Assembly: GCF_026898115.1 (NCBI RefSeq)
Contig: NZ_CP114036.1
Coordinates: 9,356,001 to 9,420,000 of the forward strand
Source of the DNA: Streptomyces sp. S465
GTDB taxonomy: Bacteria; Actinomycetota; Actinomycetes; Streptomycetales; Streptomycetaceae
Direction: 5' to 3'
DNA length: 64,000 nucleotides
Below the pieces are notes generated by a model. That model was not told the DNA's origin. It searched no databases and saw only the letters and a program-made list of their open reading frames with translations. Positions 50,083 through 60,500 of this stretch are shown here, in pieces. How positions within the stretch are numbered: position 1 is the stretch's first letter; each line of letters starts with the position of its first letter. The position numbers were made by a program, and so were the translations under genes.

Positions 50083-52591
50083 TGAGCACTCCGCGGCGGA
50101 CGAGTTCACCGAGCGCGTCGGCCACGTCGCCGGCGTCGGACTGCCGTTGGTCCCGCAGCGCCGCGACGTCCTCCGGGCGGACGGCCTCGCCGAGCACGGC
50201 GGCGTCCTGCGCGACCGCCTTGAGGTCGGTCGGCAGCGCGTCCAGCTGGGCCGCCAGTGCCCGGCCGACCGCCGACGGCAGCATGTCGTGCGCCGCCTCC
50301 GGCCGCTCGGCCGGGGCCGCGTCCGCCGCTGCCGTGTCCGGGCTGACGCGCCGCAGCGCCATCCGGGTCAGCTCCGCCGCGAACATCGGGTTGCCGTCGG
50401 CCAGCGCCGTCACCACCTCGACCAGCTCGGCCACCGGCCCGGGTGGCCGGTCCCGCCCTCCGCCCGCTTCGAGGACGGTACGCGTCAACTCGGCGACGAC
50501 GGTGTCGGGCAGCCGCGTCAGCTCGACGGTGACGTTCACCGCCGACTCCCAGGCGGGGCGCCGCAGGAACAGCTCGGGACGGGCCGCGGCCACCACCTTC
50601 AGCCGGGCCGGACCCTCCTGGCCCAGCAGCGGGCCGACGAGCCCGAGCACGGACTCGTCCGCCGCGTGCAGATCGTCGATGACCACGACCACGGTGCGCT
50701 CCGCGGCCAGCCGCTCCAGCAGCGTGCACCAGGCCGCGACCACCTCCTCGGGACCGGCGGCCTGCTCCTGGTGCGTCACCTGCCCGAGCGGTACCAGCAG
50801 CCGCTCGAAGAGCCGTCGCGCCTCGTCGGCGTTTGCCGCCGCCCGCTCGACCATCGCCCACAGCTTCGCCCGCGCCGTCCCGGGCGGGTCCCACGACCCG
50901 ATGCCACAACACGACGACAGCTCCGCGGCGAGGACGCGCAGGGCGCTGTCGTCCACCGTGCACGGCAGCAGATGCGCCAGCAGGGGCCGCGTCGCCGGGT
51001 CGCGCCCGGCGGTCTGCCGCTCGAACTCCTCGAGCACCGCGCTCTTGCCCATGCCGGGGCCGCCCACCACCAGCGCGACCCGCCGCTCCACCGCGTCGGT
51101 GTCGAGCAGGTCCGTCAGGGCCCGTACGCAGTCGGCACGCCCCAGCAGCGGCAGCCGCGGGCCGCGCACGGTGGCGCACCGGACGCCCTGTACCGTCCAC
51201 ATGGCCGCGTGGACGCGGGCGCGCTGATAGCCGATCAGGTTGTCGGTCTGTCCGCGGGTGTCCTCGCTGACCCACACCTCGTCCAGGGGGACGAGCGGAA
51301 GCAGCGACTGCGGCCGGTCCAGCGCCGCGCTGGTCACCGTCGGCGGTCCGGCACCGTCGCGGCCGTAGCGCACCAGGGCCTCGCCGGTGTCAACGGCGGC
51401 GCGCAGGCGCAGCGGGTGCGCGTTCCGCGCGCGGATCCGGTGGCGTACGGCGAGCACCATCAGCACCGCGCGCATGGCGTCGTTGTCGTGGCTGCGCCCG
51501 GCGCCGAAGACGACGAGCCAGCAGCAGCCGAGCTTCGCCGCCACGATGCCGTCGAAACGATGCGCCTCGGTCACGACGACCTCGTGCACGGCCTCCATCG
51601 CCATGTCCACGTGCTCCGGGTCACCGCCGCCCGGAACCGCCGGGCAGACCGCGTTGATCAGCGCGACGCTGACCTCCTTGCGCTCCGGCACGAGCCCGGC
51701 GGACTCCACCGCGTCCGGCGCGGGGGAGGCGGCGTCGGCCGCGGCCGACGGCTGCGGCGGTGCCGGACGCACCTGGAGGGTGCCGGGCAGCGGCGTGTAG
51801 TGGAGTGCCGTGTCGTGGGTGAGGATCGCCTGGTGGAGCTCCTGGAGTTCCCGGCTCGGATCCAGACCGAGCTGGTCGGCCAGCTCGGCGCGGTGCGCCC
51901 GGTAGACATCCAGGGCGTCGGACTGCCGCCCGCTGCGGTGCAGCGAGAGCATGAGCTGCCCGGTCAGCCGCTCGCGCCGCGGCTCGGACCGACGCAGTGT
52001 CAACAGCTCGGGGAGGACCGCGCTGTGCCGGCCCAGGGCCAGCTCGGCGTCGTAGTACTCCTCCAGCACGTCCAGCCGGGTGTCCGCGGACACTTTCAGC
52101 TCCGGCCAGGCCACCCCGGCCTCGGCCAGGTCGGCCAGCAGGGGCCCGCGCCACAGGGCGAGCGCCTGGCGCCACAGCCGGGACGCCTCCGCCACTCCGC
52201 CGTCCCGCATCCGGGCCCGCCCCTCCGCCACCAGCTCGTGGAACCGGTACAGGTCGACGGCCTGGGGATCCACCCGCAGCAGATAGCCGGGCGGGCGCGA
52301 CTGGAGCGATATGTCCTCCTGCTCGGCGTGCTCCTCGTGCAGGTGCAGCAGCTTGCGCAGCCGCCACACCGCGTTCTGGACCATCTTGCGGGCCGAGGCG
52401 GGCGAGGGCCCGTCCCACAGTGCCGAGATCAGCTGGCTGGTGGCCGTCACCCGGTTGGGGTGCAGCAGCAGATAGCCCAGGACGGTGCGCTGCTTGATGC
52501 CGCCGAGCGGCAGCGGCACGCCGTTCCTCAGTACTTCCAGCGGTCCCAGCACGTGAAACCGCAGCTCTCCCGCGGTCGCGGCGGGTCTCAT
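49781..52591 (-). CDS. Large SARP regulator with cyclase-like and ATPase domains
   Basis: A 936-residue regulator. An OmpR-type winged helix (about 10-100; LGGIKQRTVLGYLLLHPNRV) and BTAD domain (about 105-260; ALWRGPLLADLAEAGVAWPE) form the SARP unit. A class III nucleotidyl cyclase-like domain follows (about 305-465; FDGIVAAKLGCCWLVVFGAG, RAAVDTGEALVRYG). Then comes an AAA ATPase with canonical VVGGPGMGKSAV (near 509) and VVVVIDDLHAADES. PimR-type activators share this order. The ATG overlaps the stop of the small SARP gene (ATGA). Probable pathway activator. Its 3' end is tandemly duplicated, and the final residues after REVAYARLPQAQRAAKHA look shortened relative to full AfsR-like proteins, which normally continue into TPR repeats. 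Confidence 0.9.
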   Translation of the reverse strand: MRPAATAGELRFHVLGPLEVLRNGVPLPLGGIKQRTVLGYLLLHPNRVTATSQLISALWDGPSPASARKMVQNAVWRLRKLLHLHEEHAEQEDISLQSRPPGYLLRVDPQAVDLYRFHELVAEGRARMRDGGVAEASRLWRQALALWRGPLLADLAEAGVAWPELKVSADTRLDVLEEYYDAELALGRHSAVLPELLTLRRSEPRRERLTGQLMLSLHRSGRQSDALDVYRAHRAELADQLGLDPSRELQELHQAILTHDTALHYTPLPGTLQVRPAPPQPSAAADAASPAPDAVESAGLVPERKEVSVALINAVCPAVPGGGDPEHVDMAMEAVHEVVVTEAHRFDGIVAAKLGCCWLVVFGAGRSHDNDAMRAVLMVLAVRHRIRARNAHPLRLRAAVDTGEALVRYGRDGAGPPTVTSAALDRPQSLLPLVPLDEVWVSEDTRGQTDNLIGYQRARVHAAMWTVQGVRCATVRGPRLPLLGRADCVRALTDLLDTDAVERRVALVVGGPGMGKSAVLEEFERQTAGRDPATRPLLAHLLPCTVDDSALRVLAAELSSCCGIGSWDPPGTARAKLWAMVERAAANADEARRLFERLLVPLGQVTHQEQAAGPEEVVAAWCTLLERLAAERTVVVVIDDLHAADESVLGLVGPLLGQEGPARLKVVAAARPELFLRRPAWESAVNVTVELTRLPDTVVAELTRTVLEAGGGRDRPPGPVAELVEVVTALADGNPMFAAELTRMALRRVSPDTAAADAAPAERPEAAHDMLPSAVGRALAAQLDALPTDLKAVAQDAAVLGEAVRPEDVAALRDQRQSDAGDVADALGELVRRGVLMAAPADAGTTGSFTFRQPLLREVAYARLPQAQRAAKHAAVARWEGRSRTPGGSLRPVAPELLRLGSVVQRLRDAARTGPGPEPRAALTEGTPLFPAGAGR

Positions 52592-53382
52592 GCGGCCAGC
52601 CGGAGTACCGCGCCGGGCGCCGTCAGCTCGGGGTCGTGCGCGAGTACGTACTGCTCCAGATCGCGCAGTCGGGGGCCCGGCCCGGTCCCGAACCGCTCCG
52701 CCAGCACCGACCGGGTGCGGCGATAGACCTCCAGCGCGTCGGTCTGCCGGCCGGTCCGGTACAGCGCCACCATGTGCAGTCGGCACAGCCGCTCCCGGAC
52801 GGGCTCGGCATCCGCCGCGAGCCCCAGTTCCGCGACCACCTCGCGGTGGCGGCCCAGCATCAGGTCGGCGACGATCCGGTCCTCCAGCGCCTTCCACCGG
52901 GCCTCGCGCACCACCGCCAGTTCAGGCCACTCGATACCGGCCTCGACCAGGTCGGCCAGCACCTCCCCGCGCCACAGCCCCAGCGCCTCGCGGAGCGTAC
53001 GGGCGGCCGCCTCCCAGGACCGGTCGGCCAGTTCCCTGGCGCCGCGTTCCAGGAGCAGGTGGTGCCTGCCGAGGTCGATGTGCTCGGGCGGGATGCGCAG
53101 GATGTACCCCCGGCCCTCCGTGCGGAGTGCGACCGGAGCATCGCCGGACCGATGATGCGTCAGGAACGCCTTGCGTAGGCCTGATAAAGCGTTCTGAACG
53201 CTCTTCCGGGCCGTTGTCGGCTCATTTGCGCCCCACAGGGCACCAATGAGCCGCTGGGTGCTCACGGAGTTGTTCGGATGGAGTAGGAGGAAAGCGAGGA
53301 CAGTCCGCTGGCGGAGTCCTCCGAGGGGCACGCCCTTGCCATGGTGATTCGCCGTCAGTGGGCCCAACACGCTGAAACGCAT
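52588..53382 (-). CDS. Small SARP-family pathway activator with a TTA codon
   Basis: A 264-residue protein with only the SARP unit: OmpR-like winged helix (1-95; RFSVLGPL, GGLRQRTVLAFLLLHPNNSV) and BTAD domain (100-250; ALGLWRGEVLADLVEAGIEW). Such proteins bind direct repeats before biosynthetic promoters and recruit RNA polymerase. Leu66 is encoded by TTA (53185-53187), so translation should depend on the bldA leucyl-tRNA and be delayed to late growth. GGGGAG precedes the ATG. It is translationally coupled to the large SARP gene and divergent from synthase C across 1.1 kb. Confidence 0.9.
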   Translation of the reverse strand: MRFSVLGPLTANHHGKGVPLGGLRQRTVLAFLLLHPNNSVSTQRLIGALWGANEPTTARKSVQNALSGLRKAFLTHHRSGDAPVALRTEGRGYILRIPPEHIDLGRHHLLLERGARELADRSWEAAARTLREALGLWRGEVLADLVEAGIEWPELAVVREARWKALEDRIVADLMLGRHREVVAELGLAADAEPVRERLCRLHMVALYRTGRQTDALEVYRRTRSVLAERFGTGPGPRLRDLEQYVLAHDPELTAPGAVLRLAA

Positions 53383-54512
53383 GAAACTCCCCGCTTGGCC
53401 GCGCTTATTCTGCGTCCTACATTAGCTGGCTTGTCCGGGCTTCCAGGATGGCCAAGTGAATGGGCTAAATCACACCGCGTCAATCCTGTGATCGGGAATT
53501 CGGGGAACTGCGCGCGCGAGTCGCTGCCGACACCTGGCTTTCGATCAGCCGCGCCCACAGCGGGCGACGTGGGTCTTCGGCGCGGCGGGTGCTCCTTCGA
53601 CGATGACGGGGCGCGGCCGAGGGCAACGGCGGGAGCCGGCCCTGCCGTGGGCGGCTGATGAGCGGCCACCGAGCGGCGTGGGCAACACGACCCGGCTGCG
53701 CCCCGGCCGGCAGCGGCCTCGGTGCCGGGGGCGGCACCGTGTGGCGACGTGCCGGAGTCGCCTCGGCCACGGCGGCGGCGCTCCGCACCCCGGCCCCCGG
53801 GGCGTCGCGCACGGCCTGCTCGGCGCCGGACCGTGATCGTGGCCGATGCGGTCCGCCGCCGGTCACCCGTCACCCGTACGTACGGGCCGCCCGGCCCGCC
53901 TTGCAGGCGTGCCCGATCACCGTCTCGCCGACCTCCGCAGCCCGGAACCCCGCCCGTGTCAAGGGAGTAGGTCCAGGAATTAGGCGCCGCCGGGCCGAAA
54001 CTAGGGGAATTCGAGGCGGCTCGGGTGACGGGTGTTTACTCGGCTGCTTGGCATCGTCACCCCTTCTTGGTCGCGAATTTCCGCTAATTGAATTGGTCAT
54101 GACATCTTTCGTGTCGGGGTCCCACCTCCAGGACCGTTCCAGTCGGGCAGCGAACGGTCATCCCCGGCCATGAAACGGGTTTCCGGATACGGCTCAGCGG
54201 CGACACCGGCCGGTGAACCGCCGGTGCGCGGGCGATAAACCAACATCACGCCGGGGCGCCCCGGGCACCGGGTCCGGACAGCCACTCCGGACGCTACCGA
54301 GGGATTTCCCGGTTTTCGATCATGCACCGTCCTCAGCGATCACTTTTCCCGGCGCGCTGTGTTTGGCTGTCGCCCATGAGGCGCCGCCCCGGAGCCCGAA
54401 CCGCCCCGGGGCCGCACGAACACTGCGGCGGCGACGGCCCGGAGTACGGCTCTCCCGACTCCGCTCGGCCGCCATCGGCCCGCGCAGGTACGGACTTTCA
54501 GGGAGTTCAGGC
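53383..54512. promoter_or_regulatory. 1.1-kb divergent regulatory region between SARP genes and synthase C
   Basis: No supported gene in 1130 bases. A/T-richer patches at 53390-53490 and 54050-54120 are likely promoter areas for the SARP operon and synthase C. Visible dyads are GTCATGAC (54096-54103) and CACCGGC-N9-GCCGGTG (54204-54226). TCGAGG and TCGGGT occur 10 bases apart near 54011-54026, but the 11-base periodic heptamers expected for SARP binding are not clean. The unusual length suggests several regulators act here. Confidence 0.5.
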
Positions 54513-57500
54513 ATGCCGACGCACACCACGGGCCCCGTTACGGGTGGCGAGGCGGACGACACCGAGATCGCCGTGATCGGAGCCTCGTGCCGGGTACCCT
54601 CGGCCTCCCGGCCCGCGGAGTTCTGGCGTCTCCTCACCGAAGGCACCGACGCGGTCTCCCCGTGGCCCGCCGAGCGCGGCCCCGGCCGCTCCTGGCGCGG
54701 TGGCTTCCTCGACAGGGTCGACGAGTTCGACGCCGCGTTCTTCGGCGTGGCACCCGACGAGGCCGCCGCGATGGACCCCCAGCAGCGGCTCGCCCTGGAA
54801 CTGGCCTGGGAGGCGATGGAGGACGCCGGACTCCGCGACGACCAGCTGCGCTCCAGCCGCACCGGCGTCTTCGTCGGCGTCATGGAGGACGACTACGCGG
54901 CCCTGTCCGCCGCCGCCGACGACGGACCGCACACCTTCACCGGCCTGCACCGTGCCATCATCGCCAACCGCCTGTCGTGGACCCTCGGCCTGACCGGGCC
55001 CAGCTTCGCCGTCGACGCCGCCCAGGCATCCTCCCTCGTCGCCGTGCACCTGGCCTGCGAGAGCCTGCGGCGCGGCGAATCCACCCTCGCCCTCGCCGGC
55101 GGCGTCAACCTGATCCTCTCGCCGCGCGGTATGGAGACCGCCGCCGGCCTCGGCGCGCTCTCCGTCAGCGGCCGCTGCGCCGTCTTCGACGAGAGCGCCG
55201 ACGGCTTCGTACGCGGCGAGGGCGGCGCGTTCGTCCTGCTCAAACCGCTCGCCCGCGCCGTGGCCGACGGCGACCCCATCTACTGCGTCATCCGCGGCAG
55301 CGCGGTCAACAACGACGGCGGCGGCGAGCGGCTCACCGACCCCGACGTCCACGGGCAGCAGGACGTGCTGCGCCGCGCCTACGCCGACGCCCGCACCGCG
55401 CCAGAGACCGTCCAGTACGTCGAACTGCACGGCACCGGCACGCCCGTCGGCGACCCCGTCGAGGCGGCCGCCCTGTCGGCCGTCCTCGCCCAGGGCGGCC
55501 CCGGCCGGCTTCCCCTGGCGGTCGGGTCGGCGAAGACCAACATCGGCCACCTGGAGGCCGCCGCCGGCATCGTGGGCCTGCTCAAGGCCGCGCTCGCCCT
55601 GCGCCACCGCCGGCTCCCGCCGAACCTGCACTTCCGCACCCCCAACCCGGACATCCCGCTGGAACAGCTGAACCTGCGGGTGCAGACCGAACTCGCCGCC
55701 TGGCCGCGCCCCGACGAAACGCTCGTCGCCGGCGTCAGCTCGTTCGGCATCGGCGGCACCAACTGCCACGTCGTCCTCGGCGAAGGCCCGTACACCGGCC
55801 GCCCGCCCGCCCCCGAGCGGACCCCCGCCCCCCTGGGCCGGGACCTCCCCTGGATCCTCTCCGCGCGCAGCGCACGCGCGCTGGGCGCCCAGACGCGGCA
55901 ACTGCGCGCCCACCTGGAGGAGCACCCCGACCTCGACGCCGCCGACGTCGGCCTCTCCCTGGCAGCCAACCGGTCCGTCTTCGAGCACCGCACCGTCCTG
56001 CTCGGCGCGGACCGGGCCGAACTCACCGCCGCCCTCGACGGCGGACCCGCCGCCGACGCGGTCAGTGGCACCGCCAAGCCCGGCGGCACCGCCTTCCTCT
56101 TCCCCGGCCAGGGGGCGCAGCACATCGGCATGTGCCGTGAGCTGTACCGGACCCACCCCGTCTTCGCCGAGGCTCTGGACGAGGTGTGCGCCCAGTTCGA
56201 ACCGCGCCTGCGGGACGTGCTGTTCGCCGACCCGGACAGCGACGACGCGGCGGTGCTCCACCAGACGCGGTACACCCAGCCGGCGACCTTCGCCGTCGAG
56301 GTCGCCCTGTACCGCCTCCTCACCTCCTGGGGCGTCACCCCCGACGTCGTCATCGGCCACTCCTTCGGGGAAATCGCCGCCGCCCACGTCTCCGGTGTGC
56401 TCTCCCTCGCCGACGCGGCCACCCTCGTCGCCGCGCGCGGCGAGCTGATGCAGGCGCTACCCGACGGCGGCGCGATGTACGTGGTCGAGGCGACCGAGGA
56501 GGAGGCCGCCGAGGCACTCACCGGCATCGACGACGTCTCGATCGCCGTGATCAACGGGCCGACGCAACTCGTGCTCTCCGGCACCGGCGAGACCGTGGCC
56601 CGTATCGCCGAGGACTTTCGCGCGCGGGGCCGCAGGACCACCAGGCTGCGCGTCTCGATCGCCGCCCACTCCCCGCTGATGGAACCCATACTGGCGGACT
56701 TCGCCGACGTCGCCCGCGGCCTGTCGTACGCGCCGCCCACCCTGCCCGTCATCTCCAACGTCACCGGCCGGGTCGCCACCGCGGACCAGCTGTGCTCGCC
56801 GGACTACTGGGTCGACCACGTCCGTGCCACCGTCCGCTTCCACGACGGCGTGGCCGCCCTCCGCGCCCAGGGCGCCACCCGGTTCCTCGAACTCGGCCCC
56901 GACGCCGTGCTCACCCCCGTCATCGAACCCGCCGAGTCCGAACTGGCCGTATCGCTGCTCCACCGGGACCAGCCGGAGCCCAGGACGCTGCTGCGCGGGC
57001 TCGCCGAGGCGTTCGTCGCCGGCGTCGGCGTCGACTGGACGGTTGCGTTCGCGGACACCGGCGCCCACCTCGTCGACCTCCCCACCTACGCCTTCCAGCG
57101 CGAGCGCTACTGGGTGGGAGAGGAGCCCACCGGGGCCGCTGCCCCGGTCGTGGCGGACGACCACGTCAGCTCCGCCACCCTCGCCCTCCGCGAGCGCCTG
57201 CTCGAACAGCCGGAGGGCTTCCTCGCGCAGTGGCTGGCCGCGCACCTGGCCGCACTCGACGGCCCCGAGCACGCCGAGGGCCGTACGACCTTCCGCGACC
57301 TTGGCTTCGACTCCGCCCGCTCCGTCCAGCTGCGCAACCGGCTCGCCTCCGCCACCGGCCTGCGGCTCCCCAGCAGCCTGCTCTTCGACTACCCCACTCC
57401 GGACGCCCTCGTCGACTATCTGCGCGACCGGATCCTCGGCGTGCTCCCCGCCGAGGAGACCGTCACCCGCCGGACGGCCGTCGACGGCGACCCCATCGCC

Positions 57501-60500
57501 ATCGTCGGTATGGCCTGCCGGCTGCCGGGCGGCATCGCCTCGCCGCAGCAGCTCTGGCAGGCCGTGGCCGACGGCGTGGACGCCACCGCCGAGTTCCCGA
57601 CCGACCGGGGCTGGAACCTCGCCGCGCTCTACGACCCCGACCAGGACCGTGTCGGCACGAGCTACGTCCGCCGGGGCGGCTTCCTGGACACCGCGGGCGA
57701 GTTCGACGCCGAGTTCTTCGGCATCAGCCCGCGCGAAGCCATCGCCATGGACCCGCAGCAGCGGCTGCTGCTGGAGACCTCCTGGGAGGCGGTCGAGCGG
57801 GCCGGCATCCGCCCCGACACCCTGCGCGGCGGCCGCGTCGGCGTGTTCGTCGGCGCCACCTCGATGGAGTACGGGCCCCGGCTGCACGAACCGGTCGAGG
57901 GCACCGACGGCCTCCGGCTGACCGGCAGCACCTCAAGCGTCGCCTCCGGGCGGGTGGCGTACACCTTCGGGTTCGAGGGGCCGGCGGTGACGGTGGACAC
58001 GGCGTGTTCGTCGTCGCTGGTCGCACTCCATCTGGCGGCGCAGGCGGTGCGCAACGGTGAGTGTGATCTGGCGCTGGCGGGCGGTGTCACGGTGATGTCC
58101 ACGCCGGGCATGTTCGTGGAGTTCTCGCGTCAGCGGGGTCTGGCGGCGGATGGCCGGTGCAAGTCGTTCTCGGACGATGCGGATGGTACGGGGTGGTCCG
58201 AGGGTGTGGGTCTGCTGGTGGTGGAGCGGTTGTCGGACGCGCGGCGCAACGGCCACCAGGTGTTGGCGGTGGTGCGGGGTTCGGCGGTGAATCAGGATGG
58301 TGCGTCGAATGGGTTGACGGCGCCGAATGGCCCGTCGCAGCAGCGGGTGATCCGGCAGGCGCTGGCCAGTGGGCGGCTGGGTCCCGGTGATGTGGATGTG
58401 GTGGAGGCGCACGGTACGGGTACGACGCTGGGTGACCCGATCGAGGCCGAGGCGCTGCTCGCCACCTACGGTCAGGGCCGTCCGGAGGACCGGCCGTTGT
58501 GGCTGGGTTCGGTGAAGTCGAACATCGGGCACGCGCAGGCGGCGGCGGGCGTGACCGGTGTGATCAAGATGGTGATGGCGATGCGGCAGGGTGTGTTGCC
58601 GCGCACGCTGCATGTGGGGGAGCCGTCGCGGCATGTGGACTGGTCGGCGGGTGCGGTGAGTCTGCTGACGGAGGAGCGGGCGTGGCCGGAGGTGGACCGG
58701 CCGCGCCGGGCGGCGGTGTCGTCGTTCGGGATCAGCGGCACCAACGCGCATGTGATTGTGGAGCAGGCCCCGGCGGAGGCCCGGCCCGCGCTGGAGCCTG
58801 CTGGGGATGGTTTGGTGCCGTGGGTGGTGTCGGCGAAGTCGGTGTCGGCGTTGGGGGAGCAGGCGGGGCGGCTGGCGGACGTGGCGTCGGGGCTGCGGCC
58901 GGTGGATGTGGGTTTCTCGCTGGCCACGGGCAGGGCGTCGTTCGAGCATCGTGTGGTGGTGCTGGGCCGGGACCGGGAGAGGTTGGTGGATGGCCTGGTG
59001 GCGGTGGCCGGGGAGCGGTCGGCTGCTGGTGTGGTCCGGGGGACGGGTGTGTCCGGTGGTCCGGTGTTTGTGTTCTCGGGTGAGGGTGCGCAGTGGGTGG
59101 GGATGGCCCGGGGTTTGCTGGAGGGTTCGCCAGTGTTCGCGGGTCGGATGGCGGAGTGTGCGGCGGCTTTGGAGCCGTATGTGGACTGGTCGTTGTTGGC
59201 GGTGGTGCGGGGTGAGGAGGGTGCCCCGTGTCTGGAGCGGGTGGATGTGGGTCAGCCGGTGTTGTTTGCGGTGATGGTGTCGTTGGCGGCGGTGTGGGAG
59301 TCCTATGGGGTGCGTCCGTCGGCTGTGGTGGGGCATTCGCGGGGTGAGATCGCGGCGGCGTGTGTGGCTGGTGCGTTGTCGCTGGCGGATGCTGCCAGGC
59401 TGGTGGTGGCGCGGGGCCGGTTGCTGGTGGGTGCGCGGGGTGCGGGCGCGATGGTGTCGGTGGCGCTGTCGGCGGAGCGGGTCGGGGAGCGGTTGTCGGG
59501 CGGGTTGGAGATCGCGGCGGTGAACGGGCCCGCGTCCGTGGTGGTCGCGGGAGACCCGGCGGAGGTGGCCGCGTTCGCCGAGGCGTGTGAGCGGGACGGT
59601 ATTCGTGTCCGGCAGGTCAGTGACGCGTTCGCTTTCCACACCAGCCAGATGGAGGCCATCGGTGAGGAGTTGGCGGCGGCGGTTGCTGGGTTGTCTCCGC
59701 GTGCGTCCGAGGTGCCGTTGTATTCGACGGTGACCGGCGAGCTGTTGGACACGGCCACGATGGACGCCGGGTACTGGCGGCGGAATCTTCGGGAGCCGGT
59801 GTGTTTCGAGGCCGCGGTTCGGGCGTTGCTGGGGGCGGGGCACGGGCTGTTCATCGAGGTCAGTCCGCATCCGGTGCTGACCGGTGCGGTGGAGCAGACC
59901 GCCGAGGCCGTGGACGCGCCCGTGGTCGCCCTGGGCACGCTGCGGCGGGATGAGGATGACCGGGCGCGGTTGCTGACGAGCCTGGCCCAGGCGCACGTGC
60001 ATGGCGCGGATGTCGACTGGGCCGTGTGGTTCGAGGGCCTCGGTGCGCGGCGGGTCGAGTTGCCCACGTACGCCTTCCAGCGCCGGCGGTACTGGCTGGA
60101 GACGGGGCATAGTTCGGCCGATGCGGCCGGGCTGGGGCTGGAGTCGGCGGGCCATCCGCTGCTCGGCGCGGTGGTGGTGCCGGCGTCGCAGGACGGTGTG
60201 GTGCTGACCGGGCGGTTGTCGTCGTACACGCATCCGTGGCTGGCGGATCATGTGATCGGTGGGTCGGTTCTGCTGCCGGGTACGGCCTTCGTGGAGCTGG
60301 CGTTGCGCGCCGGTGATGAGGTCGGCTGCGGGTTGCTGGAGGAGCTGACCCTGGAACAGCCGCTGGTGCTGTCCGGGGACCGCTCGGTGGCGGTGCAGGT
60401 GACCGTGGAGGCGCCGGACGAGACTGGGCGCCGTACCGTCGTCGTCCACTCCCGCCCCCAGGGCGCGGGTGAGACCGACGAGCCCATGACCCAGCACGCG

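Noticed and set aside
54001..54015. CTAGGGGAATTCGAG, reminiscent of the PAS-LuxR (PimM-type) binding motif
   Set aside because: Several positions mismatch the consensus, it is about 500 bases from the start codon, and the LuxR proteins here are LAL-type, not PAS-type.
54008..54045. Possible SARP heptamer direct repeats (TCGAGG, TCGGGT)
   Set aside because: Spacing is 10 rather than 11 or 22 bases and there is no third repeat; it could be chance in GC-rich DNA.
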